Of a DNA stretch of 64,000 nt, positions 24,597-33,287 are shown in pieces; positions within the stretch are counted from its first letter, which is position 1, and each line of letters begins with the position of its first letter. The notes beneath the pieces are model-generated. The model was not told the origin of the DNA and searched no databases. It saw only the letters and a program-made list of their open reading frames with translations. The stretch comes from Bacillota bacterium (GTDB lineage: Bacteria; Bacillota; Clostridia; Oscillospirales; Ruminococcaceae): the NCBI GenBank assembly GCA_023440965.1, contig JAEZRC010000008.1, positions 1-64,000 on the forward strand, in the 5' to 3' direction. The position numbers were made by a program, and so were the translations under genes.

Positions 24597-25988
24597 ATGA
24601 ACATGAATATAGATGCATTTATAGATAACCATAAAGAGCAGATGATAGAAACACTTTCAGAACTAATAAAAATACCAAGTGTAATGGGTGAAGAAAAAGC
24701 TGATATGCCTTTTGGCGAATATCCAGCAAAAGCATTGGGAAAAATGCTTTCAATAGCAAAAGTAAACGGCTTCATTACAAGAAATATTGATAATTACGTT
24801 GGAACAATTGACTTATGCGAGGGTGAGCCAGAACTCGGAATACTCTGTCACCTTGATGTTGTGCCTGAGGGCAAGGGCTGGACATATCCACCTTTTGAAC
24901 TCACAGTCACTGACGGAAAACTTATAGGGCGAGGAACAATTGATGATAAAGGTCCTGCGGTAGCAACCTTGTTTGCTCTGATGGCAGTGAAAGAAAGTGG
25001 AATAAAGCTTTCAAAAAATGTTAGAATGATTGTCGGTACAAATGAAGAAAATGGTTCAGCAGATTTAAAATATTATTTAAATAGAGAAAGTATGCCGCCA
25101 ATGCTTTTTACGCCCGATGGGGATTATCCTGTTATAAATATTGAAAAAGGTATGTTGAGGGTTACATTCTCAAAAAGTATTAAAGATGATACATCTGAAC
25201 AGAAAATTATTAAGCTTTCAGGTGGAAAAGCAATAAATGCCGTCCCTGCTGAGGCAGTTGTGCAGATAGCAGGTTTTTCTGAGAAAGAAATTAATAGTTA
25301 TATTTCATCAAATAATTCAACATTGAAATTTGATGTTGAAGCTTCTGATAATATTATAAAAATCACAGCAAAAGGCAATGGCGCACACGCATCAACACCA
25401 GAAAAGGGTGACAATGCTCTCACAGGATTAATAAAGCTTTTATCTGAAATGAATGTGTCAGACAGCCAAAGCTTTGAATATATTACATCACTTTCAAAGC
25501 TTTTCCCATACAATGAAACTGACGGAGCATCAACCGGGGTAAAATCCTCTGATGATATTTCAGGCAACCTGACTCTCACCTTTAGTGTTTTTGATTTTGA
25601 AAATGGAAAAGGCACAGGAAAAGTCGATATAAGATTTCCAGTATGCGATAATATGAAAAAAATCTCTGACAAGTTGTCTGATTCAATATCACAATATGGC
25701 TTTGAGATAATAGATATTCAGGGGGATGAGCCACACCACGTTGACGAAAATTCTGAATTTGTCCAGAAGCTTTTAAAAGTTTATAATGAATGTACTGGCA
25801 ATGACGCATATTGTAAGGCAATTGGCGGCGGAACCTATGTTCATAATACGAAGGGTGGAGTTGCATTCGGTGCAGTGTTCCCAGGTGAAGAAAATAATAT
25901 GCACGGTGCTGACGAATTTATGTTGATTGATAATCTTATTCTTAATGCAAAAATTTTTGCTAATGCAATAATTTCAATATGTCAATAG
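24597..25988 (+). CDS. M20-family dipeptidase (PepV/Sapep type)
   Basis: A 463-residue Mn/Zn-dependent aminoacylase-fold peptidase. Metal and catalytic motifs are CHLDVVPEG (His and Asp), GTIDDKGPAVA (bridging Asp), GTNEENGS (catalytic and metal Glu) and a C-terminal HGADE. The large insertion between the halves of the catalytic domain is typical of the PepV/Sapep branch, which cleaves dipeptides in the cytosol. The ribosome site is CAGGAGGG, 24586-24593. It is monocistronic, with a terminator at its end. Confidence 0.92.
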   Translation: MNMNIDAFIDNHKEQMIETLSELIKIPSVMGEEKADMPFGEYPAKALGKMLSIAKVNGFITRNIDNYVGTIDLCEGEPELGILCHLDVVPEGKGWTYPPFELTVTDGKLIGRGTIDDKGPAVATLFALMAVKESGIKLSKNVRMIVGTNEENGSADLKYYLNRESMPPMLFTPDGDYPVINIEKGMLRVTFSKSIKDDTSEQKIIKLSGGKAINAVPAEAVVQIAGFSEKEINSYISSNNSTLKFDVEASDNIIKITAKGNGAHASTPEKGDNALTGLIKLLSEMNVSDSQSFEYITSLSKLFPYNETDGASTGVKSSDDISGNLTLTFSVFDFENGKGTGKVDIRFPVCDNMKKISDKLSDSISQYGFEIIDIQGDEPHHVDENSEFVQKLLKVYNECTGNDAYCKAIGGGTYVHNTKGGVAFGAVFPGEENNMHGADEFMLIDNLILNAKIFANAIISICQ

Positions 25989-26019
25989 TAAAAAGCCCAT
26001 TTATTAATGGGCTTTTATT
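25989..26019 (+). terminator. Terminator after M20 dipeptidase
   Basis: AAAAAGCCCATT and AATGGGCTTTTA with a TATT loop are followed by TTTTATG. Confidence 0.88.
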
Positions 26020-26152
26020 TTATGTTTCATATTAAAACATTGACAATGTATGGAAATGATGATAATATAAACGATATAAAAATTGAGCAAGGCTTACACT
26101 TTGAACAATTATAAACATATTTTTTATTAGTTATCAAGGAGGTATAAAGTCA

Positions 26153-27061
26153 ATGATATATACGGTTACCTTTAACCCAGCAATTGATTATGTAGTAAAA
26201 GTACCGGACTTAAAGCTTGGCTCTGTTAACAGAACAGAATCTGATGATGTACAGATTGGTGGAAAGGGAATCAATGTTTCTGTTATTCTCAACAACCTTG
26301 GAGTGAGGAATATCGCACTCGGCTTTATAGCAGGCTTTACTGGTGAGGAAATTAAAAATAAGCTTGATAAAAAAGGCGTAAAAACAGATTTTATTGAACT
26401 TAACAAAGGAATCACAAGAATAAATGTTAAGATTAAAGCTAATGTAGAAACTGAAATAAACGGCACTGGTCCTAATATCCCACAAAGTGCAGTTGAAGAG
26501 CTTTTTGGAAAGCTCAGTGCATTAAATAACGGTGATATTCTTATCCTTGCAGGAAGTATCCCGAAAAGTATGCCTAATGATATTTATGAAAAGATAATGG
26601 AAAGGCTCAGTGATAAAGGAATCCAATTCGTTGTCGATGCAACAAAAGACCTTTTGTGCAATGTACTAAAATACAAACCGTTTTTGATAAAACCAAATAA
26701 TTTTGAACTTGAAGAAATTTTTGATGTAAAGCTTCATACAGATAATGATATTATATACTATGCAAAAAAACTTCAGGAAAAGGGCGCGAGAAACGTTCTT
26801 GTTTCAATGGGAGGAAAAGGAGCAATCCTCATTGACGAAAATGGGAAAGACTATAAAATGGATCCGATTAATGGTAATGTCAAAAATACTGTCGGTGCAG
26901 GCGATTCAATGGTAGCTGGCTTCGTGGCAGGTTATATCGAAAAGAATGATTACAGCTATGCATTAAAACTTGGTTCAGCTTCAGGTTCGGCAACAGCTTT
27001 TTCACTTAACCTTGCGACAAAACAGGAAATTATGGATATTCTTCAGAAAATGCAAATATAA
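26153..27061 (+). CDS. fruK: 1-phosphofructokinase (PfkB family)
   Basis: A 302-residue PfkB/ribokinase-fold kinase. It begins MIYTVTFNPAIDYVV, has the GGKGINVSVILNNLG sugar-binding motif, and ends with the NTVGAGDSMVAGFVAGY signature that holds the catalytic Asp. This pattern is that of FruK and tagatose-6-phosphate kinase (LacC). It would phosphorylate fructose-1-phosphate to the bisphosphate. There is no fructose PTS or fruR neighbour, which leaves LacC-type activity possible. An optimal AAGGAGGT site lies at 26138-26145. Confidence 0.88.
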   Translation: MIYTVTFNPAIDYVVKVPDLKLGSVNRTESDDVQIGGKGINVSVILNNLGVRNIALGFIAGFTGEEIKNKLDKKGVKTDFIELNKGITRINVKIKANVETEINGTGPNIPQSAVEELFGKLSALNNGDILILAGSIPKSMPNDIYEKIMERLSDKGIQFVVDATKDLLCNVLKYKPFLIKPNNFELEEIFDVKLHTDNDIIYYAKKLQEKGARNVLVSMGGKGAILIDENGKDYKMDPINGNVKNTVGAGDSMVAGFVAGYIEKNDYSYALKLGSASGSATAFSLNLATKQEIMDILQKMQI

Positions 27062-27100
27062 AACGAGTGCAATATATTGAAATTTAAGCTTTATAAAAAA

Positions 27101-27134
27101 TAAATCCCTCACAACTTAATGTGAGGGATTATTT
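27101..27134. terminator. Bidirectional terminator between fruK and GGDEF-EAL gene
   Basis: AATCCCTCAC and GTGAGGGATT arms with an AACTTAAT loop are flanked by A-rich and T-rich stretches suitable for both directions. Confidence 0.88.
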
Positions 27135-27140
27135 ATTATA

Positions 27141-28868
27141 TTAATTATGTATCAATTCTACTTGATTTACAAGTTTTGAAGCATCAATAATGCTTGAAGG
27201 ACGTCCCCATATATACCCCTGAATACAGTCGCAATTCAATGATTTTAATATATCAAGTTGTTCCTGAAGCTCAACACCCTCTGATACTATCTGGAAGTTG
27301 AGGACATGTCCCATTGAAATAATTGCCTCAATGAAGTTAGTTCTACTTTGCTCGTCAACAAGAATGTCAGTAAAGCATTTATCGACTTTCAGTATATCAA
27401 TAGGTAGTTTTGTGAGGTATCGTAATGAAGCATAACCCGTCCCGAAATCGTCAAGGGCAATAGCTATTCCCATTTCCTTGATTTTTACTATAATATCAGC
27501 AGCCTTTGAGATTGACTCAATAAGTACGGTTTCAGTAATCTCAAATTCAAGATTTTTAGGTGGAAAATCAGTCTTTTCAATTATATTAGCAACATCAGAA
27601 ATAAAATCAGGATGAATAAGATGGGGTACTGAAATGTTTATAGTAAGAAGCAAATTAGGGTCTTTGTCCAAAAGTGGCTTAAAGGTCATCATTGAATTCT
27701 GGAGAACCCATTTATCAATTTCAATAATAAGTCCGCTTTTTTCAGCAATAGGAATAAATTCCGCAGGACCGATGTTTGCAACAGAGGAGTCCTTTAATCT
27801 TAATAAGCATTCAAATCCACGAAGCGACTTTGGATTTATATAATATTGTGGCTGAAAAACAAGAGAAAAACCATTTTCGCTCAATGCCATTCTTAAAATA
27901 CGTTCAACTTCAACATTTCTTTTCCTTGCCATATACATTTCTTCATTAAAGAAACAGCAAGTAATTGAATCATCATATTTAGCATTATACATTGCAATAT
28001 CAGCATATTTCATTAAAGAAGCAGTTTCTGTCGCATCATCTGGATATATTGAAATACCAAAGCTTATTGAAAGAAATACAGTGCTGTCATTTACATCAAT
28101 ACTATTTTCTATAGAACGTGATAAAATATTAATGCGTTTAATCAGCTCATTATTGTCTTTAAAATCATTTATTATTATAGCAAATTCATCGCCACCGATT
28201 CTGAACATTTTTTCATTATCAGTTAGTTCAGCAAGCCAAATATTGACTACTTTTTTTAAAATCTGGTCACCTGTTTTATGGCCAAGTGTATCATTTATTT
28301 TTTTAAAATTATCAAAGTCGGCAAAAATAAGAGCAAATTTTTTCACATCTGTGCTAGTTGTTTGTCTATCAATGAATTCATTGAAGAATTGTCTGTTTGG
28401 AATTTGAGTGAGAGAATCATAGTATGCAATATCGTATAGGTTTTTCTGAAATTTCTCATTTTTATGTATGAATATATAAATAAGACATACAGTTACAAAA
28501 GCAAGTACATATTGTGATAAACCGACAAGTGACTGGTATTTTTGAGTAAATAGTGCAATAAAAATAGAATAAATTAAAAATGATATAGAGCATACAAGAG
28601 AAAAAATGAATCCGGGTTTTTTCAAGGATACAGTCATATACACAAGGACAAGAGTGCATACTGTTATTAAAATACCACTTAAAGGTTGGATAGGTAAATT
28701 TTTGTTCTTAAAAATTGAAATATTATCAATACTGCAAACGTTTACATAAACAACTAGAAAAGAATTGAAGAAATATATAAAAGCACATATAATAAATTTA
28801 ATAAAATTTTTTTTCGTAATAATCACACCCTTAGAAAATATAATACCAAATATTAAAACATTTTTCAA
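27141..28868 (-). CDS. GGDEF-EAL cyclic-di-GMP signalling protein, membrane-bound
   Basis: About 575 residues. Five or six hydrophobic helices lie in residues 20-150. A GGDEF domain (about 155-315) has an intact active site, G226-G-D-E-F230. An EAL domain (about 325-570) has an E353-C-L variant motif, yet keeps the other metal and catalytic positions: NIS, EITETV, DDFGTGYASL, LKVDK, EGVE and QGYIWGRP. Both synthesis and breakdown of cyclic-di-GMP are therefore possible. The start is uncertain: TTG 28868 has a weak site, and GTG 28826 is an alternative. It is monocistronic. Confidence 0.93.
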   Translation of the reverse strand: MKNVLIFGIIFSKGVIITKKNFIKFIICAFIYFFNSFLVVYVNVCSIDNISIFKNKNLPIQPLSGILITVCTLVLVYMTVSLKKPGFIFSLVCSISFLIYSIFIALFTQKYQSLVGLSQYVLAFVTVCLIYIFIHKNEKFQKNLYDIAYYDSLTQIPNRQFFNEFIDRQTTSTDVKKFALIFADFDNFKKINDTLGHKTGDQILKKVVNIWLAELTDNEKMFRIGGDEFAIIINDFKDNNELIKRINILSRSIENSIDVNDSTVFLSISFGISIYPDDATETASLMKYADIAMYNAKYDDSITCCFFNEEMYMARKRNVEVERILRMALSENGFSLVFQPQYYINPKSLRGFECLLRLKDSSVANIGPAEFIPIAEKSGLIIEIDKWVLQNSMMTFKPLLDKDPNLLLTINISVPHLIHPDFISDVANIIEKTDFPPKNLEFEITETVLIESISKAADIIVKIKEMGIAIALDDFGTGYASLRYLTKLPIDILKVDKCFTDILVDEQSRTNFIEAIISMGHVLNFQIVSEGVELQEQLDILKSLNCDCIQGYIWGRPSSIIDASKLVNQVELIHN

Positions 28869-29034
28869 GCTTTTCTCATCATAATTAGCAAAAAATTAAA
28901 TAATTCATATTCGTGAAATATTTATAACAATAAGATAAAAATATAATTTATAAGCATTTATGTATATATCATATCAAAATACTTATTTATTAATTGGTAG
29001 CAAGCAACATCTCCTCTTTTATTTATTCACCGTT

Positions 29035-29181
29035 TTAATAATTTAAATCCCAGTGAAAAATCTGATATTGAGCATTTCTATACTTCTCCATACGATCCAA
29101 GTATGAAGTAACGCCTTTTTCACTGCGTAATAAATCCTTGCATAGATTATCCAGCTTTTTATAAGATTCAAGGAACCCCAT
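29035..29181 (-). CDS. Small 48-residue protein, possibly a truncated family member
   Basis: ATG 29181 is preceded by a perfect TAGGAGG. The 48-residue product starts MGFLESYKKLDNLCKDLL and ends in a WDLNY segment. From memory, the start resembles a family of about 100-residue clostridial proteins whose second half continues with an HYR..RNQ motif. Here a TAA ends the frame at that boundary, so this could be a truncated remnant with an intact ribosome site or a naturally short protein. The function is unknown. Confidence 0.5.
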   Translation of the reverse strand: MGFLESYKKLDNLCKDLLRSEKGVTSYLDRMEKYRNAQYQIFHWDLNY

Positions 29182-29200
29182 CTTATGCCTCCTATAAAAT

Positions 29201-29231
29201 AAACGTCATAAGAATTTTCTTACGACGTTTA
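29201..29231 (-). terminator. Terminator after tRNA-Ser
   Basis: On the minus strand, AAACGTCGTAAGAA and TTCTTATGACGTTT form a hairpin with one G-U pair, followed by ATTTTAT. It lies just downstream of the tRNA. Confidence 0.65.
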
Positions 29232-29248
29232 AGTAGAATGATGAATAT

Positions 29249-29339
29249 TGGCGGAGAGTCAGGGATTTGAACCCTGGGTGAGTTTTAAGCCCACACGAAA
29301 TTTCGAGTTTCGCACCTTCGACCTCTCGGACAACTCTCC
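29249..29339 (-). tRNA. tRNA-Ser (anticodon CGA)
   Basis: The acceptor stem GGAGAGT pairs with ACTCTCC, and the CCA end is encoded (29251-29249). The D arm has TCCGAGAGGTCGAAGG. The anticodon arm CGAAA/CTCGAAA/TTTCG gives anticodon CGA, which reads UCG. A long variable arm (GTGGG/CTCAC) marks a class II serine tRNA, and the T arm is CAGGGTTCAAATCCCTG. Confidence 0.96.
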
Positions 29340-29368
29340 ATAATAATCTGAATTTTTCGACAAATAAT

Positions 29369-29397
29369 ATTATAACATAAGCTTTAAAAAAAAACAA
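29369..29397 (-). promoter_or_regulatory. Promoter of tRNA-Ser
   Basis: On the minus strand, TTGTTT (29397-29392), a 17-bp spacer and TATAAT (29374-29369), about 30 bp before the tRNA 5' end. Confidence 0.55.
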
Positions 29398-29432
29398 TAA
29401 AAAATCAGAGGTAAAACATTACCCCTGATTTT
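29393..29432 (-). terminator. Terminator overlapping the end of the DUF3892 gene
   Basis: AAAATCAGGGGT and ACCTCTGATTTT pair on the minus strand with one G-U wobble, and TTTTTATTG follows. The stop codon of the gene lies in the loop side of the hairpin. Confidence 0.8.
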
Positions 29433-29727
29433 CATGGATGTCGGCAGTGACAGATGGCAGATTGCTAAGGTTGTTACCCTCGCTTCCGTCTGGCAAAGTT
29501 CGAAGGTACTCATTTCCTTTGCGGGTGGCTACTCCGACGTTTTTAATTTCTCCCGCTTTTGCAAGAGCAATTCCGTCGGCTTTAGAAACAATTTCTCCGT
29601 TTGAAAGTTCATATCCTGTTACTTTCCCGCTGTGTTTGACAAGTGCTGTAATATTTTTTGCATCTGGTTTAGGTTCTGGTGTGAAGGCATTTATTCCGAA
29701 TGGTAAATTTATATTGTTCTGTTCCAA
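29419..29727 (-). CDS. DUF3892-domain protein
   Basis: A 102-residue protein if started at TTG 29727, which lies 8 bases after GGAGG. A GTG at 29736 overlaps the ribosome site and is less likely. The core fits DUF3892: ITALVKHSGKVTGYELSNGE, then IALAKAGEI, VGVATRKGNEYLRT and DGSEGNNLSNLP. Proteins of this family are small and their function is unknown. It is a single gene with its own terminator, just upstream of the tRNA-Ser gene. Confidence 0.78.
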   Translation of the reverse strand: MEQNNINLPFGINAFTPEPKPDAKNITALVKHSGKVTGYELSNGEIVSKADGIALAKAGEIKNVGVATRKGNEYLRTLPDGSEGNNLSNLPSVTADIHENQG

Positions 29728-29801
29728 TGAAATCACCTCCGATACACATATTTTATCCTAATCTTATAAAAATATTAATGTTTGATATATGTAATTAAAA
29801 A

Positions 29802-29832
29802 CAAAAAAAAGGTCAGCATATGCCAACCTTTT
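29802..29832 (-). terminator. Terminator of pduL
   Basis: AAAAGGTTGGCA and TGCTGACCTTTT form a hairpin on the minus strand with G-U pairs, followed by a run of T. Confidence 0.8.
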
Positions 29833-29856
29833 AAGAAATTTTTATATAATTAAAAA

Positions 29857-30432
29857 TTATAGTCTAACAATTTCACCCATCTGATCACGTCCTGCACCGA
29901 TAGCATTAGATTCATCAGTATCGATGTGCATAGCGCGTGCAAAATTAGGATGAACACGACAAACAACATCACCAAGAATAGCTGTTCTGTCAGGAGTTTC
30001 AACCTTGACCCATACGATTTCCTTATCCTTAACATTCAATTCAGCAGCATCTTCAGGTTTAAGGTGAATATGTCTTTTTGCAACAATTACGCCTTCTTTG
30101 AGCTCAATTTCTCCGCAAGGGCCGACAATTTTGCATCCAGGTGTTCCAGCAACATCTCCAGATTCTTTAATAACTACTGGAAGACCGATTGAACGTGCAT
30201 CAGTAGCAGAAAGCTCAACCTGTGTAGCAGGACGACAAGGTCCAAGGATTGATACTCCAGCAAGTTCCTTCTTAGGTCCAACAATTGTTACTCTTTCTTC
30301 ACAAGCAAACTGGCCTGGCTGTGAAAGATCTTTCTTTTTTGTAAGCTTTGCACCTTCACCGAATAGTAGCTTAAGATCAGCTTCTGTAACATGAATGTGG
30401 CGAGCAGATGTTTCAACGATAAATTTTGACAT
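29857..30432 (-). CDS. pduL: PduL-type phosphate acyltransferase (phosphotransacetylase)
   Basis: A 191-residue protein with the duplicated PduL beta-barrel domain. Zinc-site histidines are visible in SARHIHV near residue 11 and AKRHIHLKPED in the second half. LSQPGQFACEE and ILGPCRPATQVELS are family hallmarks. It moves acyl groups between CoA and phosphate, here most likely acetyl-CoA to acetyl-phosphate. The N-terminus is short and lacks the amphipathic helix that targets PduL to microcompartments, and no shell genes are near, so it is probably the cytosolic Pta replacement. It is divergent from the uracil-DNA glycosylase gene. Confidence 0.93.
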   Translation of the reverse strand: MSKFIVETSARHIHVTEADLKLLFGEGAKLTKKKDLSQPGQFACEERVTIVGPKKELAGVSILGPCRPATQVELSATDARSIGLPVVIKESGDVAGTPGCKIVGPCGEIELKEGVIVAKRHIHLKPEDAAELNVKDKEIVWVKVETPDRTAILGDVVCRVHPNFARAMHIDTDESNAIGAGRDQMGEIVRL

Positions 30433-30500
30433 TTTAGTTCCTCCGATATATAATAATTGTACTAAAATATTGTACTACTTTTTTAAAAAGAGGTCAAGCT

Positions 30501-31052
30501 ATGGAAAAAATGTTTACTGATCTGGAAAAAGAAATTTCAACGTGTGATAAATGTATTTTACATTCTTCAAGGAAGAATCCGATAACAGGTGCAGGTGTAA
30601 TTGGTGCTGACATAATGCTTATTGGTGAGGCACCTGGTGCAACTGAGGACGAAAGGGGAGAGCCTTTTGTTGGCAGAAGCGGTCAGCTTTTAATGCAGAT
30701 GCTTTCTGATATCGGAATAAGCAGAGAAAAAAATCTTTATATTACAAATACACTAAAATGCCGACCACCTGAAAACAGGAACCCCAAAGCAGACGAAACC
30801 AAAGCCTGCAAGGGTTATCTTGACAGGCAGATTGAACTTCATAATCCAAAAATAATTATCCTCGTGGGGAATTATGCCTGCAAATACTTTTTAGGGAATA
30901 TTGCCGCTATTACAAAAATTCATGGGACTTTTATTGAGCATTATGGAAGAATTCTTTTCCCTGTATTTCATCCCGCAGCAATAATGAGAACTCCATCATT
31001 AAAGCCACTGGCAATTGCTGATTTTGAAAAACTGAAAGATTATATACACTAA
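30501..31052 (+). CDS. Family 4 uracil-DNA glycosylase
   Basis: A 183-residue Fe-S uracil-DNA glycosylase. Motif GEAPGATEDERGEPFVGRSG holds the active-site loop, NTLKCRPPENRNP follows, and the leucine-loop HPAA motif is present. Four cysteines fit the 4Fe-4S ligands: two in CDKC near the start, one in LKCRPP and one in YACKYF. It removes uracil from DNA in base-excision repair. The ribosome site is AAGAGGT. It is divergent from pduL and followed by a terminator. Confidence 0.94.
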   Translation: MEKMFTDLEKEISTCDKCILHSSRKNPITGAGVIGADIMLIGEAPGATEDERGEPFVGRSGQLLMQMLSDIGISREKNLYITNTLKCRPPENRNPKADETKACKGYLDRQIELHNPKIIILVGNYACKYFLGNIAAITKIHGTFIEHYGRILFPVFHPAAIMRTPSLKPLAIADFEKLKDYIH

Positions 31053-31080
31053 AAAATGCAGCGATTACGCTGCATTTTTT
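31051..31080. terminator. Bidirectional terminator
   Basis: AAAAAATGCAGCG and CGCTGCATTTTTT with a four-base ATTA loop lie between converging genes. Confidence 0.9.
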
Positions 31081-31092
31081 TAATTATCAGAT

Positions 31093-32703
31093 CTAAGATA
31101 ATTCTTTAACGTAGGAATCATTCATTATTACAATATCATTTTTTCGCAAAATGGTATTTCCTTTTGGAATGATTATTTTTCCTTGTCGTTTTATGAGAAC
31201 AATAAGTTTGTTTATGGTTGATATTTCTGAAACAGTTTTATTAATCCAGTCACTGCCACGAGCAATAGTTTTTTCAAAAAGATATACATCGCTGATTCTA
31301 TCAGCAGATTTTCCACTGAGTATGAGGATATCACCCGCGCAAAGCATCGTATTGCCCCTTGGGATTACTTTTTCATTATTTCTTATAAGAAGAACAATAA
31401 TTGATTCAGGCGGGAAAGTAATATCTCTAATTTTCTGATCTACCCATTCGTGTTCGGCATTGAGAGTAAATTGTAAAAACTCAACGGGAATTTCTTCAAT
31501 ATAGTCAGTGAAGGTTCTCATAACATCATTACGGTTATCAATCATTTTTAATAGTTTTGCAAAAACAGGGAGTAAAGTCCCTTGCAAAAGTATCGAATAG
31601 AGCACTATAAAGAACACAATATGGAATATATCATTATCAATGTTGGCAGGGTTTGTAACAGCCAGTATTGCAAAAACAATTGATGCCGCCCCTCTTAATC
31701 CCGCCCACGAAACTAATAGTTTTTGATTGAGTCTGCATTTGAATGGTGTAAGAATTAAAAACACCGCAATTGGTCTTGCAATAAATGTTAAGAATAATGC
31801 AATTAGCAGTGCAGCAGGTGCTATTTTTGGTAACTCAGAAGGGAAGGCGAGAAGCCCAAGAAGGAAGAACAGTACCATTTGCATAAGACCCGTTATCCCG
31901 TCGAAAAAATGAACAAGTGACTGCTTATTACTAATTCTGAGATTCCCTAGAATTATTCCGGTAATATAAACGCTTAAATATCCGTTCCCCCCAAAATATG
32001 TAGGAGCAGCATATGCTAAAATAGCAATAGCAACAATAAAGATTGCGTCAAAGCCTGATTCAAGGTTCTTTGCATTTTTATAAATCAGCCATGCAAGTAT
32101 GGCAATTCCGATGCCGAAAATTACTCCGAAAACAAGTTGCTTCAAAAGTATAAATGTAAATCTTCCGACTGAAGCATTTCCATTAATCAGTGAAAGCATA
32201 ATAATAGTGAGCATATACGAGAACGGGTCGTTACTTCCGCTTTCAACTTCAAGCATAGGAGCAGTATTATATTTCAGATTCAGCTTTCTTGAACGAAGAA
32301 TTGCGAATACGGACGCTGCATCAGTTGAACTTATTACAGAACCTATCAGGAAGCTTTCAAGAATGTCAATTTCTAATATGAAATGGCAGAATAGCCCAAC
32401 AAGCATTGCTGTTATAATAGTGCCAAAGGATGAGAGCAATCCAGCTTTTACAGCACTTGGTTTTGCCTGACTCCACTTAGTGCAGAACCCACCATAAAAC
32501 ATAATGAAAACAAGCGCAAAAGAGCAAATCTGTTCAGCAAACCTGAAGTTGTCAAACGGGATTTTCATAATACCGTCTGAACCGAACAGCATACCGAGCA
32601 CTATAAATGCTAAAAGTACAGGAATTCCAAGCTTACTTGAAATTCTGTTTAGTACTACACATGCAAAAATAGCCGTTGATACAATGAGCAGAAATATATC
32701 CAT
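31093..32703 (-). CDS. NhaP2/CvrA-type K+(Na+)/H+ antiporter
   Basis: A 536-residue CPA1 antiporter. About twelve membrane helices fill residues 1-385. The ion-binding SND motif is in VESGSNDPFSYML. Two TrkA-C (RCK_C) ligand-binding domains make up the C-terminal 140 residues, a hallmark of the NhaP2 group that exports K+ or Na+ and is gated by nucleotide or ion binding. The ribosome site is ATGGAGGAT. It is transcribed alone, downstream of the GNAT gene. Confidence 0.9.
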   Translation of the reverse strand: MDIFLLIVSTAIFACVVLNRISSKLGIPVLLAFIVLGMLFGSDGIMKIPFDNFRFAEQICSFALVFIMFYGGFCTKWSQAKPSAVKAGLLSSFGTIITAMLVGLFCHFILEIDILESFLIGSVISSTDAASVFAILRSRKLNLKYNTAPMLEVESGSNDPFSYMLTIIMLSLINGNASVGRFTFILLKQLVFGVIFGIGIAILAWLIYKNAKNLESGFDAIFIVAIAILAYAAPTYFGGNGYLSVYITGIILGNLRISNKQSLVHFFDGITGLMQMVLFFLLGLLAFPSELPKIAPAALLIALFLTFIARPIAVFLILTPFKCRLNQKLLVSWAGLRGAASIVFAILAVTNPANIDNDIFHIVFFIVLYSILLQGTLLPVFAKLLKMIDNRNDVMRTFTDYIEEIPVEFLQFTLNAEHEWVDQKIRDITFPPESIIVLLIRNNEKVIPRGNTMLCAGDILILSGKSADRISDVYLFEKTIARGSDWINKTVSEISTINKLIVLIKRQGKIIIPKGNTILRKNDIVIMNDSYVKELS

Positions 32704-32795
32704 AGCTATCCTCCATTAAATTTATTTTGAAAACTGTGTATATCAGTTCTCATTATTTTTCAGTTGTTGATAGATTAGTTTAGTATTAACTCAAT

Positions 32796-33275
32796 TCATG
32801 CATTATAGCCAAGATTGCTATTAATTAATAGTAACATTCCATCTTTATTTTTAACAAAGCCACAGCTTTCATAAAATGGCATTCCAGCTTCAGTGGCATC
32901 AAGACTTATTTCAGTAACACCTTTTTGCTTTGCCTCGTCAATAAGTTGCCCAATTATTTTTTGAGCAATCCCTTGACGTCTGTAATCTTTATTGGTGTAA
33001 ACATTCATAAGGTGTGCTCTCTTGCCACTTTGGTGAGAAAAAGTCGGCATAATATTAATATAGCAAATCGTCGCACAACCAACAGCCATATTTTCATCAT
33101 TAATAGCAAGAAGTGTTGTTTGATCCCGCCTTGAAAAATAAGATAATATGCTTTCTATAAAACCATTGCTGAAAGAAGAATTATCTTTAAGATTATTTAC
33201 TTCAAGCAGCATTTCAAGTCTTATCTTTAGAGCCATTTCAATATTGCTGATGTCGGTTTTTATAATATTAATCAT
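32796..33275 (-). CDS. GNAT-family N-acetyltransferase
   Basis: A 159-residue acetyltransferase. The acetyl-CoA loop is YRRQGIAQKIIGQL, preceded by the VYTNKDY strand, and the end has MPFYESCGFVKNKDGM. The substrate is unknown. It lies 12 bp downstream of the PLP decarboxylase gene, so it is probably translated from the same transcript and may act in the same biosynthetic setting; this is weak inference. Confidence 0.85.
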   Translation of the reverse strand: MINIIKTDISNIEMALKIRLEMLLEVNNLKDNSSFSNGFIESILSYFSRRDQTTLLAINDENMAVGCATICYINIMPTFSHQSGKRAHLMNVYTNKDYRRQGIAQKIIGQLIDEAKQKGVTEISLDATEAGMPFYESCGFVKNKDGMLLLINSNLGYNA

Positions 33276-33287
33276 ATTATAACGTAA

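Noticed and set aside
29355..29363. TTTGTCGAA on the minus strand as a Spo0A box
   Set aside because: It matches the consensus but lies between a tRNA promoter and the tRNA; with a short motif in AT-rich DNA, chance is more likely.
32796..33275. GNAT gene as an antibiotic resistance gene
   Set aside because: The motifs only support a general acetyltransferase; nothing points to aminoglycoside or streptothricin substrates.
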